A stretch of 49,259 bases of DNA from NCBI GenBank assembly GCA_029266835.1, contig JAQSWD010000007.1, positions 1 to 49,259 on the forward strand, in the 5' to 3' direction. Positions within the stretch are counted from its first letter, which is position 1. The number at the start of each line of letters is the position of its first letter. Source of the stretch: Steroidobacteraceae bacterium (GTDB lineage: Bacteria > Pseudomonadota > Gammaproteobacteria > Steroidobacterales > Steroidobacteraceae). Under the pieces are notes generated by a model. The model worked only from the letters and a program-made list of their open reading frames with translations. It searched no databases and was not told the DNA's origin. Position numbers and translations under genes: made by a program. Positions 19,152 to 27,616 of the stretch are shown piece after piece.

Positions 19152-21392
19152 TCAGTTGATGGTCAACGTGAGATCGTAGTCGCCGCTGCCGGCGCCGTCC
19201 GCCGGCTCGGTCGGAAGGCATCCATTGGCGCAATCAAAGATCTCGACGACATAGGTGCCCGGCGTCACCTCAAAGGTCTCGGTCTCCGGGTATTCGGTCG
19301 GCGGATCGGTTCCGTCGCGGACGAAGGCTCCGTTCTTCCAGACCAGGAAATCGGGGTCGCGATTCGCGCTGGGGTTGGAGGTGCTGAGGGTGATCGTGAC
19401 GTTGCGCGTACTGGCGACGTCGAACCGTACGAAGCGCCGGTTGCTCAATTTGTTCGCATACCCCGCATCGTTCACCGACCGCAACGCCGGGATGGCCGCG
19501 CCGATGGTCGCGTTCGTGTAAACGGGCAGTGCACCGGGCTGCGGCACATTGGGCGGAAAGTGCGTCTCGGTTGAAGCAAAAAGATCGATGTTCGTGGCGT
19601 CGATGTTCTGTGCCGCGACCAGCGTGTTGATGGCGTTGGCGCTCGCCGGCTGCTCGGCCTTGAGCGCGGCGATGAAACTGAAAATGGTGGTGAACGCCGG
19701 CGTCGTGCGCTGCGAATCGGCCAGTACGTTCCAGATGGGTTGGAAACCCAGCGCCAGGTTGTCATTGGCATCGGGGGCGTCGTCGTAGAGGTCATAAAGA
19801 ATGGAGAACACCGAAGATTCACTGCACCAGCAACCATTGGTCCCGGCGGGGTTCCCTTCGACGTTGAAACCGGAGGAGACGAACTGGCCGCTGTTGACGT
19901 AGCTGTCCCTGGCCAGCGGGTCGTCCAGCACGATGGCGGCGAACGCGTAGCCGAAACCCTCGCCGAACGCGACGCGCGGATCGAGCCGCTCGCCGAGGGC
20001 GTGAGACCCGCCGATGCTGTCGGCGCGGGAAAAGAATGACTCGATGTAATGCCCGAACTCATGGGCGATGACGTGCTGATCGAATTCGTCCGTGTCTTCG
20101 GTGAGGTCCGAGAGCAGCGCGATATGTGCGCCGTTCGCCCTCGTGAAGAAAGTGCCACTGGCTTGCGCGCCCCAATCCACGTACAGGTCCGGAAAGCTGG
20201 TTGTTGGTGCAACCCGCAGGACCGCCTGCATGCTGGTGTAAATCGTGTCGAGGATGGCGAACGGACCTGAATGACGCGCCGTCCCCTGCAGGGTTCCGGA
20301 ACCGCTGATCGCCGTGGGGATGGCGAAGTTGCGCGTCGTCGTGCCGGTGCCGGAATTGAATGTTGCGTTGTCCGAATATCCGTACGGGCTCGTGGCCGTG
20401 ACGCCGTTTTTCACCTCGATATTCCAGTGCGGCAGCGGCGCCGCGCCGTCACGCTGCATGCGCGCGAGGACTTGAATTGCCATGCTGGTGTTGTTGGGCA
20501 CCACCAGCGAGTAGTTCCCATCGTCATCCGTGGTCCCCGAGGCCACCAACGCGCCGGTGGGCGAAGCGATGGCCTGGACCACGACCCGCCGCGCGGGCTG
20601 CTGGACGGGAGATCCATAATCCAGGCCGGCGTTGGTGTTGCCGGAAGCGAAGCGGACTCGTCCGAAGGTGACCCTGCCGTTCACCACGCTCGTGGAAGCC
20701 ACCAGCGGATTCACCGTCACGTTGACGGTGGCAGCGCCACTGGGCGCCCCCTGGTTGTCAGTGACGAGAAGAGAAAAAGTGAGGGTGGTCGTCGTACTCA
20801 CCAGTGGCGCGACGAAAGTGGGCATGGCATCGGAAGGCGTCAGGAGGGTGACCGCCGTGCCGGCGGTTTGCGTCCACGCGTAACTCGCGATGCTGCCGTC
20901 CGGATCCGAGCTCGCGGATCCACTCAACGTGACCAATTCGGCGGCACCCACCGTCTGGCTGGCGCCGGCGTTCGCCGTGGGCGCCACGTTGACAGCGGGA
21001 TTGACCGTGATGTTCACGGTGGACGCGGCACTTCTCGCGCCACGGTTGTCGGTGACCACCAGCGAAAAGGTGAGCGTCGCAACAGCCGCCGAGACGGGCG
21101 CCGGGAACGTGGGTTGCACTGCCGAGGCATTCGAAAGCGACACGGTGGCGCCGCCCGTCTGCGACCACGCATAGGCGGCGACACTGCCATCGGAATCGCT
21201 GCTGGCGGAACCGTTCAAGGTGACCGTGGCGCCGGAGTTCACCGTCTGCGCGGGGCCGGCGTTTGCAACCGGCGCCACGTTGTTGGCGCCTCCGCTGCTA
21301 CTGCTGCTGCTGCCGGAACCGCCGCCGCCGCCGCAAGCGACGAGCAGTAACGCGATGCCTGTCAGGATCAGACATGGTTTCAACTGGCGCAT
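19152..21392 (-). CDS. Lipoprotein with two PKD/Ig-like domains and a zinc metalloprotease domain
   Basis: This 746-residue protein has a signal peptide with a lipobox (LLLVAC) followed by a Gly/Ser tether. Two tandem PKD/K319-like beta domains follow (each with a VAPxANAG...VTLxGSASSDxDGSxxxYAWxQT pattern), at about 38-130 and 133-230. Next comes a carboxypeptidase-regulatory-like beta domain (GTTDDDGNYSLVVPNNT). The catalytic region carries HVIAHEFGHYIESFF at about 443 and GEGFGYAFA about 30 residues later, which fits a gluzincin-type zinc site (HExxH plus a downstream Glu). The C-terminal FDVASTRNVTITLSTSNP...VVEIFDC segment resembles a PPC domain. The peptidase family could not be named. 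Substrate unknown. Confidence 0.8.
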   Translation of the reverse strand: MRQLKPCLILTGIALLLVACGGGGGSGSSSSSSGGANNVAPVANAGPAQTVNSGATVTLNGSASSDSDGSVAAYAWSQTGGATVSLSNASAVQPTFPAPVSAAVATLTFSLVVTDNRGARSAASTVNITVNPAVNVAPTANAGASQTVGAAELVTLSGSASSDPDGSIASYAWTQTAGTAVTLLTPSDAMPTFVAPLVSTTTTLTFSLLVTDNQGAPSGAATVNVTVNPLVASTSVVNGRVTFGRVRFASGNTNAGLDYGSPVQQPARRVVVQAIASPTGALVASGTTDDDGNYSLVVPNNTSMAIQVLARMQRDGAAPLPHWNIEVKNGVTATSPYGYSDNATFNSGTGTTTRNFAIPTAISGSGTLQGTARHSGPFAILDTIYTSMQAVLRVAPTTSFPDLYVDWGAQASGTFFTRANGAHIALLSDLTEDTDEFDQHVIAHEFGHYIESFFSRADSIGGSHALGERLDPRVAFGEGFGYAFAAIVLDDPLARDSYVNSGQFVSSGFNVEGNPAGTNGCWCSESSVFSILYDLYDDAPDANDNLALGFQPIWNVLADSQRTTPAFTTIFSFIAALKAEQPASANAINTLVAAQNIDATNIDLFASTETHFPPNVPQPGALPVYTNATIGAAIPALRSVNDAGYANKLSNRRFVRFDVASTRNVTITLSTSNPSANRDPDFLVWKNGAFVRDGTDPPTEYPETETFEVTPGTYVVEIFDCANGCLPTEPADGAGSGDYDLTLTIN

Positions 21393-21514
21393 GGCTCCTT
21401 ATACCCGCCCTGGTTAGACCGCATTGTGCGCATTGTCACGTATGGGGGCCCGCGATGCCCGGGGTTCCCTGACCCGGTGTTTCCACGCAACGCCCCGTCT
21501 GGTATCAGGGTTTC

Positions 21515-21985
21515 ATGCGCATCCTGTTCGTCTGCCTGGGAAACATCTGCCGTTCGCCCACGGCGGAAGGCGTCTTGCGAAGCATCGCCGCCCGCGAGTA
21601 TCCCGGCCTGAAATTGCAGATCGACTCGGCAGGAACGGCCGACTACCACGTGGGCGAGCCGCCGGACCGGCGCACGGTGGCGGCCGCCCGGCGTCGCGGT
21701 TACGACCTGGCCGGGCTGCGCGCGCGCCAGCTGCACCCCGATGATCTCCGCCGCTTCGACTACATCCTTGCCATGGATCGCAGCAATCTCTCGGAACTCA
21801 CCAGCAGGCGCGTGACCGGCGCCACCGCGCAGCTCGCCTTGTTCATGAGCTTTGCGCCGGGTGCAAGCGAAACCGACGAAGTGCCCGATCCGTATTACGG
21901 CGGCGTGGAGGAATTCGAACGCGTGCTGGACCTCTGTGAAGCGGCCGCCCGCGGACTGCTCGGTCGATTGCAGATCGCCAAATGA
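21515..21985 (+). CDS. Low-molecular-weight protein tyrosine phosphatase
   Basis: This 156-residue protein has the family P-loop at its N-terminus, C7LGNICR13 followed by SP, and the general-acid loop VPDPYYGG near 126. These are the catalytic residues of low-molecular-weight phosphotyrosine phosphatases, some of which regulate exopolysaccharide kinases. It occupies the slot after kdsB in the Pseudomonas-type order (kdsB-ptp-murB-rne), but here accessory genes separate it from kdsB, and murB is absent. It converges on rne. Confidence 0.94.
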   Translation: MRILFVCLGNICRSPTAEGVLRSIAAREYPGLKLQIDSAGTADYHVGEPPDRRTVAAARRRGYDLAGLRARQLHPDDLRRFDYILAMDRSNLSELTSRRVTGATAQLALFMSFAPGASETDEVPDPYYGGVEEFERVLDLCEAAARGLLGRLQIAK

Positions 21986-21988
21986 AAG

Positions 21989-22014
21989 GGCCCGCGGATT
22001 CGCATCCGCGGGCC
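21989..22014 (-). terminator. Strong hairpin between ptp and rne
   Basis: A perfect 11-bp stem (ggcccgcggat / atccgcgggcc) with a tcgc tetraloop sits between the convergent ptp and rne genes. Read in the rne direction the hairpin is followed by CTTTCATTT, a moderate U-tract, so it most likely ends rne. In the ptp direction there is no T-run, although the stem could still help RNA 3' end stability. Confidence 0.75.
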
Positions 22015-22039
22015 TGTGACTCCACCGGCGGGTAGCTAA

Positions 22040-24709
22040 CTACTCGTCGCGCCGGGTGTCCGGGTCGCCGGGGCTCGACGACCACACCACGAAGGGTTTG
22101 GCCGCGGGCGGTGGCGGCAGATCGAGCGGCGCCTGCGCGCCAGAGTCGCTGCGCGGCTCGCGCGGCTCGCGCGGTTCACGCGATTCACGCGATTCACGCG
22201 GTTCACGCGGTTCACGCGGTTCGCGCACCTCACGCGGTTCCGCTCTGTCGCCTGACGAACCTTCGTCGTTCGGCCGGCTGGCCTCGCGCGGCGGGCCGCG
22301 GTTGCCATCGACGCCTGAACTTTGCGCGGCGTGGAAAGCGCGTTCTTCGTCCGAAGCCTCGCGCGCGAAGTCGCTGCCCGGCGCGTCACCACCCATCGGG
22401 GCCTGCTGGCCACCTTCGCGATTACGGCCACCGCGACGTCCGCGACGACGGCCGCGACGGCCTCGGCCCTCGCGCGGACCATCGCCAGCGGGGCCGTTGC
22501 CGGCCTCACCCTGCGCATCGTCATTGCCCGCCGGCGGCGTTCCAGCCGCGGCTTCTCCCGCCATGGCTCCTCCCGCCATGGCGGCACCAGCGGCGGCTGC
22601 GGCGGCAGCCTGCTGGTCGCGTCGTTCCTGCTCGCGCTGGCGATTTCGTTCGCGATTCTTCTCTCGCTCGGCCTCCCGCTGCGCGTCGCGCTGAGGATCA
22701 CGTTCACGATTTTCGCCGCGTTGAGCCTGGTGTTCGCGATGACCGTCCTTGTCGCGGTGACGCCCGGCTTCCTTGTCGCGGTGGCGGTTGTCGCGGTCGC
22801 GACTACCATCTTTCTCGCGATGGCCATCCTTGTCGCGGTGGCGGCCTTGCGCGCCGCGCGTGTCGCGATTGCGGTCGCGATCGTTGCGGTGATGGTCACG
22901 GTCCCTGTTGCGATCGCGGCCGCGGTCCCGGTCGCGATGACCGTCACGCCGGCCTTCGCGCGCCGGGGCGGCCACCTTTTCGGTGGCGCCGGGGGCGCTG
23001 CCGGTGAATAGATAGGCCAGGCGCTGCCAGAAATTGAGGCCCGTGGGCGCGACCACCACGTTGGCGGCCGCCATCGGCGCGGGCACGTGCACGATGACCG
23101 GCGCGGCGGTGGCTGGCGCGGTGGGCACCACGGCCGCGGGCTCGTGCTGCGGTTTCTCCTGCTTGGTGCCGGACGGGTCGGCCACGACCGGGGCGACCGG
23201 CATCTTGTACGAGAGCACCTTGTTCTCGGGCAGCTCGGTTTCGTCCGAGCGCACGCGCTTGATCGAGTACTCGGGAGTCTGAATGTGCGGGTTGGGCACG
23301 ATCAGCAGCTCCACTTCGCTCTTGTCTTCGAGCGTTCGCAGCCACTCGCGCTTTTCGTTGATGAGGTAGGTGGCCACTTCGACGGGCACCTGCGCCACGA
23401 CCTGCGCGGTCTTGTCCTTGCGGGCTTCCTCGCCGATGAGGCGCAGGATGGCCAGCGCCATGGACTCCACCGAACGGATGCTGCCGATGCCGGTGCAGCG
23501 CGGGCAGGTCAGGTGGCTGGAGTCGCTCAAGGAAGGACGCAGGCGCTGGCGGGACATCTCCAGCAGGCCGAAGCGTGACAGCCGGCCGATCTGGATGCGG
23601 GCGCGATCCATCTTCACCGCGTCGCGCAGCCGGTCTTCCACGTCCCGCTGGTTCTTGCTCGACTCCATGTCGATGAAGTCGATGACGATCAGGCCGCCGA
23701 TGTCCCGGATGCGCAGCTGGCGGGCGATCTCGTCCGCGGCTTCCAGGTTGGTGTTGGTGGCCGTGGTCTCGATGTCCGAGCCGCGCGTGGCGCGCGCCGA
23801 GTTGATGTCGATGGCCACCAGCGCTTCGGTGTGGTTGACCACGATGGAGCCGCCCGAGGGCAGTTCCACCTTCTGCGCGTACGCCGACTCGATCTGGCTT
23901 TCGATCTGGAAGCGCGTGAACAGCGGGATGTCGTCGGTGTAGCGCTTGAGGCGCTTCTGCGCCTCGGGCGGCATGAACCGCGTCATGTATTCCTGCGCGA
24001 CGGCGAAGGTGGCGTCGTCGTCTACGAGCACTTCGCCCACGTCGTCGGCCAGGTAGTCGCGCAGGGCGCGCGTCACCGCGTCGCTTTCGCGGTAGACCAG
24101 GTAGGGGGCCGGGCGGTCCTTGGTGGCCGCGTCGATCTGGTCCCACTGGGTCTTGAGGTTGTCGAGATCCCACTGCAGCTCTTCGGCCGCGCGACCCACA
24201 CCGGCGGTGCGCACGATGGCGCCCATGCCGTCGGGAATCCGGAGGTCGTCCATCACCTGGCGCATCTGGTCGCGGTCTTCGCCTTCGATGCGGCGCGACA
24301 CGCCACCCGCGCGCGGGTTATTGGGCATGAGGACGAGGAAGCGGCCGGCGAGGGAGATGAACGTGGTGAGGGCGGCGCCCTTGTTGCCCCGTTCTTCCTT
24401 TTCGACCTGGACAATGACTTCCTGGCCTTCCGAGAGCAGGTCGCGCATGTTGCCGCGGCCGCCGTCGTTCTTGCGGAAGTAGTCCTTGGAGATTTCTTTC
24501 AGCGGCAGGAAGCCGTGACGCTCCGCACCGTAGTCGACGAAGCAGGCTTCGAGCGAGGGCTCGATGCGGGAGATTCGTCCTTTGTAGATATTGGCTTTCT
24601 TCTGTTCCTTGGAAGGTATCTCGATGGAAAGATCGAACAGTTTCTGACCATCAACCAGCGCGACGCGCAACTCTTCTTGCTGAGTTGCATTGACGAGCAT
24701 TCTCTTCAT
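22040..24709 (-). CDS. rne: Ribonuclease E
   Basis: RNase E is the main endonuclease of mRNA decay and rRNA processing and the scaffold of the degradosome. The 889-residue protein begins [22 protein letters not shown], nearly identical to E. coli, then an S1 domain (about 35-120), the 5' sensor, and the DNase I-like catalytic part with the Mg-binding aspartates in [15 protein letters not shown] and [11 protein letters not shown]. The Zn-link CPRC is near 400. From about 580 the scaffold half is unusually low in complexity: an Arg/Asp/His/Asn stretch, an Arg/Glu stretch, and a REP/RES tandem repeat. No canonical E. coli microdomain was recognised in it. A 410-bp spacer precedes it. Confidence 0.97.
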   Translation of the reverse strand: MKRMLVNATQQEELRVALVDGQKLFDLSIEIPSKEQKKANIYKGRISRIEPSLEACFVDYGAERHGFLPLKEISKDYFRKNDGGRGNMRDLLSEGQEVIVQVEKEERGNKGAALTTFISLAGRFLVLMPNNPRAGGVSRRIEGEDRDQMRQVMDDLRIPDGMGAIVRTAGVGRAAEELQWDLDNLKTQWDQIDAATKDRPAPYLVYRESDAVTRALRDYLADDVGEVLVDDDATFAVAQEYMTRFMPPEAQKRLKRYTDDIPLFTRFQIESQIESAYAQKVELPSGGSIVVNHTEALVAIDINSARATRGSDIETTATNTNLEAADEIARQLRIRDIGGLIVIDFIDMESSKNQRDVEDRLRDAVKMDRARIQIGRLSRFGLLEMSRQRLRPSLSDSSHLTCPRCTGIGSIRSVESMALAILRLIGEEARKDKTAQVVAQVPVEVATYLINEKREWLRTLEDKSEVELLIVPNPHIQTPEYSIKRVRSDETELPENKVLSYKMPVAPVVADPSGTKQEKPQHEPAAVVPTAPATAAPVIVHVPAPMAAANVVVAPTGLNFWQRLAYLFTGSAPGATEKVAAPAREGRRDGHRDRDRGRDRNRDRDHHRNDRDRNRDTRGAQGRHRDKDGHREKDGSRDRDNRHRDKEAGRHRDKDGHREHQAQRGENRERDPQRDAQREAEREKNRERNRQREQERRDQQAAAAAAAGAAMAGGAMAGEAAAGTPPAGNDDAQGEAGNGPAGDGPREGRGRRGRRRGRRGGRNREGGQQAPMGGDAPGSDFAREASDEERAFHAAQSSGVDGNRGPPREASRPNDEGSSGDRAEPREVREPREPREPRESRESREPREPREPRSDSGAQAPLDLPPPPAAKPFVVWSSSPGDPDTRRDE
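22151..22240 (-). repeat. rne: 9-bp tandem repeat encoding the RNase E Arg-Glu-Pro/Ser run
   Basis: About nine imperfect copies of a cgcggttca-type 9-mer encode consecutive R-E-P and R-E-S triplets near the RNase E C-terminus. The near identity of the middle copies at DNA level suggests recent slippage-driven expansion. Array length probably varies between strains. Confidence 0.8.
22615..22965 (-). repeat. rne: Low-complexity Arg/Asp/Glu-rich coding region of RNase E
   Basis: This stretch of the RNase E scaffold half is dominated by Arg with Asp, His, Asn, Lys and Glu (for example [14 protein letters not shown] and [16 protein letters not shown]). Similar charged tracts in RNase E tails bind RNA and promote condensates, and this is the probable role here. 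The unbroken charged composition also opens long but meaningless frames on the other strand and in other frames. Confidence 0.75.
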
Positions 24710-25119
24710 TTGAATGGGACCCTAGGTGTCTCTCTAGGGACGACGCGAATCGACCGGCGGATATCCTCACGGACGGCATGACAGTCAACCGCGCGACGCG
24801 GAGGTGCATGCCGTGAGGCCAAAGATTGTTGGAATTCGTGTGACGAAAAGTCTTCACGTTGTATGTCCGACCCTTGATGGGGCGGAGCGCCAAAACCCTT
24901 TGGGCTACTTCACCGACGTCGCGCGCGCGCCATCTTTTCGGACTGGCTCGCCGCGCGAGATTCAAAGTCGGCCTTCGAGCGATGGCCTCGTTGCCGAGGA
25001 CCAACTAACATGCGGCGCGTTCGATTCGTCTTATGGTTGCGCTCTTGCACACCGCGGCATTGCGCCGTCACACACAGGATGGGGACGACGACGGCGCGGA
25101 TCATATCCCGAGACCTTGA
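24710..25119. promoter_or_regulatory. Divergent rne/rluC intergenic region with probable long rne leader
   Basis: No gene is visible in these 410 bp. The region separates divergent rne and rluC, and in E. coli the equivalent spacer encodes a long, structured rne 5' leader used for autoregulation. Directly upstream of the rne start there is a 6-bp hairpin (ccctag at 24720-24725, ctaggg at 24734-24739). On the minus strand a possible sigma70 promoter is TTGACT (24788-24783) with a weak -10 near 24765-24758. No convincing rluC promoter was found. Leader function is inferred from synteny only. Confidence 0.45.
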
Positions 25120-26133
25120 GTGAAAACAAGACGTTACGAATCCCCTGTGGCGCCCGCGCGTCAAACAGACACTTCCCAGCCTCCGGAGCCGCCGAAAGTG
25201 CAGCAGGTGGAGGTCGGCGAACGTGGCGCCGGGCAGCGATTGGACAACTTTCTCGGCCGAATCCTCAAGGATGTGCCCCGGACCCATGTTTTCCGCGTGA
25301 TCCGCAAGGGCGAGGTGCGGGTGAACGGAAAGCGTGCCAAGCCGGATACCCGGTTGCTGGCGAGCGACATCGTGCGTGTGCCGCCGGTGCGGGTGGGCGC
25401 TGCCGCGCCACCTCGCCGCGCGCCGACCGGCATGGTCAAGGATGTCGTCGACGCCATCATCCACGAGGATCCACGGCTGCTGGTCATCAACAAGCCCGCG
25501 GGCGTGGCCGTGCACGGTGGCAGCGGCGTGAGCTTTGGCGTCATCGAAGCGTTGCGCGCCGCGCGGCCCGACGAGGAGCTCGAGCTCGTCCACCGCATCG
25601 ATCGCGAGACCAGCGGCATCCTGCTGGTGTCGCGCAAGCCGGCCGCCTTGCGCACGCTGCACGGGCTGATGCGCGACGGGCATGTGGAAAAGCGCTACCT
25701 GGCGCTGGTCAAGGGTAAATGGGAGCTTGGCAGGAAGCGCATCGACGCGCCGCTGCGCACGGACATCCGGGTGAGTGGCGAACGGACGGTGAAGGTTCAC
25801 GAAACCGGCAAGGAAGCCGCGAGCGTGTTCAAGCCCGTGCAGTTTTTCGGCAAGAAAGCTTCGCTGGTCGAAGTGGAACTGGAAACGGGGCGCACGCACC
25901 AGATCCGCGTGCACGCCGCGCACGCCGGTTATCCGCTGGCGGGTGACGACAAGTATGGTGATGAAGCTTTCAACGAGGCCATGAAGGCGCTCGGGCTCAC
26001 GCGCATGTTCCTGCACGCGCACCAGGTCAGTTTCACGTGGCCCGAAACCGGCGTGGAGTTCACGGTGAACGCGCCCTTGCCCGAGGAGCTGAAGGCGGTG
26101 GTGGACGCGCTCGTCGAAAAGAAGCGTAGTTAG
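25120..26133 (+). CDS. rluC: 23S rRNA pseudouridine synthase RluC
   Basis: RluC converts uridines 955, 2504 and 2580 (E. coli numbering) of 23S rRNA to pseudouridine. The 337-residue protein has an S4 RNA-binding domain (GQRLDNFLGRILKDVPRTHVFRVIRKGEVRVNG, about 30-95) and the RluA-type catalytic domain with HRIDRETSGILLV carrying the catalytic aspartate, plus ETGRTHQIRVHAAHAG. The start is a GTG at 25120. The divergent rne-rluC arrangement is conserved in gammaproteobacteria. Its last codons overlap the convergent yceF stop. Confidence 0.95.
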   Translation: MKTRRYESPVAPARQTDTSQPPEPPKVQQVEVGERGAGQRLDNFLGRILKDVPRTHVFRVIRKGEVRVNGKRAKPDTRLLASDIVRVPPVRVGAAAPPRRAPTGMVKDVVDAIIHEDPRLLVINKPAGVAVHGGSGVSFGVIEALRAARPDEELELVHRIDRETSGILLVSRKPAALRTLHGLMRDGHVEKRYLALVKGKWELGRKRIDAPLRTDIRVSGERTVKVHETGKEAASVFKPVQFFGKKASLVEVELETGRTHQIRVHAAHAGYPLAGDDKYGDEAFNEAMKALGLTRMFLHAHQVSFTWPETGVEFTVNAPLPEELKAVVDALVEKKRS

Positions 26134-26726
26134 GGGACGGCGAAACCCACGGCGCGCAGCGCGCCGGCCAACCAGATGAGCGGCATGCCGACAATGGCCG
26201 TCGGATCCTCGGTATCGATGCGCTCGAACAGCACGATTCCCAGCGCTTCGGCCTTGAATCCGCCGGCGCAATCGAAGGGCTTTTCCCGCTCGATGTAGCG
26301 GTCGATTTCGGCATCGGACAGCGGCCGCAGCTTCACCGCCGTGGTGTCCACATGCGACAGCTTCACGCCCGTCTCCAGGCAGCGAACGGTGCAGGCCGTG
26401 TAGAACTCGGCGGTGGACCCGGACAGCAATTTGAGCTGCTCGCGGCAATTGGTCGCATTTCCGGGCTTGTTGAGGATGGTGGTGCTGGCCGCCGGCACCT
26501 GGTCCCCACCGATGACGATGGCATGCGGAAACTGGCTGGCCACGGCCTCGGCCTTGGCCTCGGACAGGCGGAAAGCCCGCCCCCGGGGGGTTTCACCGGC
26601 GCGCTCGGTCTCGTCCACGGCCGGGTTGCGCGCCTCGAAGGGCAGGCCGAAGCGCTCCAGCAGGCTGGCGCGGTATCGGGAGGTGGATGCCAGGATCAGG
26701 GGGCGAGTGGCCGAATTGGAGCTCAT
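26130..26726 (-). CDS. yceF: Maf family nucleotide pyrophosphatase (YceF type)
   Basis: This 198-residue Maf-like protein is a house-cleaning NTP pyrophosphatase; the YceF branch acts on 7-methyl-GTP. Family motifs are LILASTSRYRASLLERFGLPFE at the N-terminus, the catalytic aspartate in VIGGDQV, and the DTTAVKLRPLSDAEIDRYI segment. The specific YceF assignment rests mainly on its position between rluC and yceD-rpmF, as in E. coli. It runs opposite to both neighbours and shares a 67-bp intergenic region with yceD. Confidence 0.9.
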   Translation of the reverse strand: MSSNSATRPLILASTSRYRASLLERFGLPFEARNPAVDETERAGETPRGRAFRLSEAKAEAVASQFPHAIVIGGDQVPAASTTILNKPGNATNCREQLKLLSGSTAEFYTACTVRCLETGVKLSHVDTTAVKLRPLSDAEIDRYIEREKPFDCAGGFKAEALGIVLFERIDTEDPTAIVGMPLIWLAGALRAVGFAVP

Positions 26727-26755
26727 AAAAACAATGGCTTAGAGTTATTTTGGTT

Positions 26756-26784
26756 TTGACTTGGGGGAAGTCGGTCCCTATCAT
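26756..26784 (+). promoter_or_regulatory. Sigma70-type promoter of the yceD-rpmF-plsX-fabH operon
   Basis: TTGACT (26756-26761) and TATCAT (26779-26784) are separated by exactly 17 bp, close to the sigma70 consensus. The predicted transcription start near 26791 lies only about 3 bp before the yceD ATG at 26794, so the message would be leaderless or nearly so. This is the best-looking housekeeping promoter in the window. Confidence 0.75.
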
Positions 26785-26793
26785 ACGCGCCCC

Positions 26794-27321
26794 ATGTCAC
26801 TGGGCTGGTCCCGACGCGCTCCCGTCGACACTCTGGTAGGCACCGAAGCGGCAATCGATTTCACGATTCCGCTCTCCGAGTTGCCCCGGGTTTCGCATGA
26901 GTTGTCGGCCACCGACGGCGAGGCGATCGGCAAGGTCCGGTTCTCCCGGCAATTGGGGCAAGCGGTCGCCGACCTCGAGGTCAGCACGCAGCCCGAAGTA
27001 GTTTGTCAGCGCTGCATGCAGCCCATGCGCTGGCCAGTGAGGGTGAAATCGCGCATTGCGCTGGTCAGCGACTACAACGCTGCCGATCGCGTGCCCGAAG
27101 GTCTGGAAGTTTTTCTGGTCGAGGCCGACAGCGTGAGCGTTCGGGACCTCGTCGATGAGGAAGTCCTGCTGGCGCTGCCACACGTGGCGCGGCATGACGA
27201 AGATAGTGAGTGTGCGGGCCGCGAGATGCGGCTGCCCGGACACGAGGCGGAAGCCGATGAGGTGCCCGCCGATGTTCAGAAACCGTTTGCACAGTTGGGC
27301 GAACTGTTGAAACGCAAGTAG
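26794..27321 (+). CDS. yceD: YceD / DUF177 family protein
   Basis: This 175-residue protein belongs to the DUF177 (YceD) family, shown by the CQRCMQPMRWPV cysteine pair, the VRDLVDEEVLLALPHVARH block, and a C-terminal QKPFAQLGELLKRK end. The family is linked to 23S rRNA accumulation in plants and bacteria and is nearly always followed by rpmF, as here (24 bp). The ATG at 26794 was chosen because an upstream TTG frame start lies inside the promoter. No Shine-Dalgarno sequence could function upstream if transcription starts at about 26791. Confidence 0.92.
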   Translation: MSLGWSRRAPVDTLVGTEAAIDFTIPLSELPRVSHELSATDGEAIGKVRFSRQLGQAVADLEVSTQPEVVCQRCMQPMRWPVRVKSRIALVSDYNAADRVPEGLEVFLVEADSVSVRDLVDEEVLLALPHVARHDEDSECAGREMRLPGHEAEADEVPADVQKPFAQLGELLKRK

Positions 27322-27345
27322 TCGTCGCCCTAAAGGATAGGATCC

Positions 27346-27540
27346 ATGCCCGTTCAGAAAAGTCGTCGAACGCCGTCCACGCGCGGTATGCGCCGGTCGC
27401 ACGATCGTCTTACGAAGCCTGCTCTGTCAGTCGACCCGCAGTCGGGTGAGACGCACCTGCGTCACCGCATCACCCCGGATGGCTTCTATCGCGGCAAGCG
27501 CGTAATCGAGAAGCCGGCCGAAGTCGAGACCGAAGAATAG
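27346..27540 (+). CDS. rpmF: 50S ribosomal protein L32
   Basis: This 64-residue basic protein starts [20 protein letters not shown], the L32 signature, and continues with the [19 protein letters not shown] segment. It has no CxxC pairs, so it is the zinc-free type of L32. It sits between yceD and plsX, the usual position, and is probably transcribed from the promoter upstream of yceD. An aaaggatagg Shine-Dalgarno-like stretch precedes the ATG. Confidence 0.97.
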   Translation: MPVQKSRRTPSTRGMRRSHDRLTKPALSVDPQSGETHLRHRITPDGFYRGKRVIEKPAEVETEE

Positions 27541-27616
27541 TCTTCGGGCCAGGTGCGGGCCCCCTTCCTGAGAACCCGGTTCCCGGAGAACAAGCCCGCC
27601 ATATCGCTCGCAAGAC

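Noticed and set aside
20271..21350. 359-codon plus-strand frame opposite the PKD-metalloprotease gene
   Set aside because: Arg/Gly/His-rich composition with no family pattern, while the minus strand shows lipobox, PKD repeats and HEFGH.
22141..22250. Possible CRISPR array from the 9-bp repeats
   Set aside because: Units are contiguous, only 9 bp, lack spacers and lie in frame inside rne.
22036..23011. Long alternative frames on both strands inside the rne 3' half
   Set aside because: They exist because the charged repeats of RNase E keep all frames open; the rne frame alone continues from the conserved catalytic half.
24804..25718. 304-codon plus-strand frame that would fill the rne/rluC spacer
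   Set aside because: It runs out of frame through rluC and its sequence is compositionally random, so the spacer is treated as non-coding.
24910..26448. 512-codon minus-strand frame across rluC and part of yceF
   Set aside because: No recognisable motifs; rluC on the plus strand has an S4 domain and the catalytic Asp motif.
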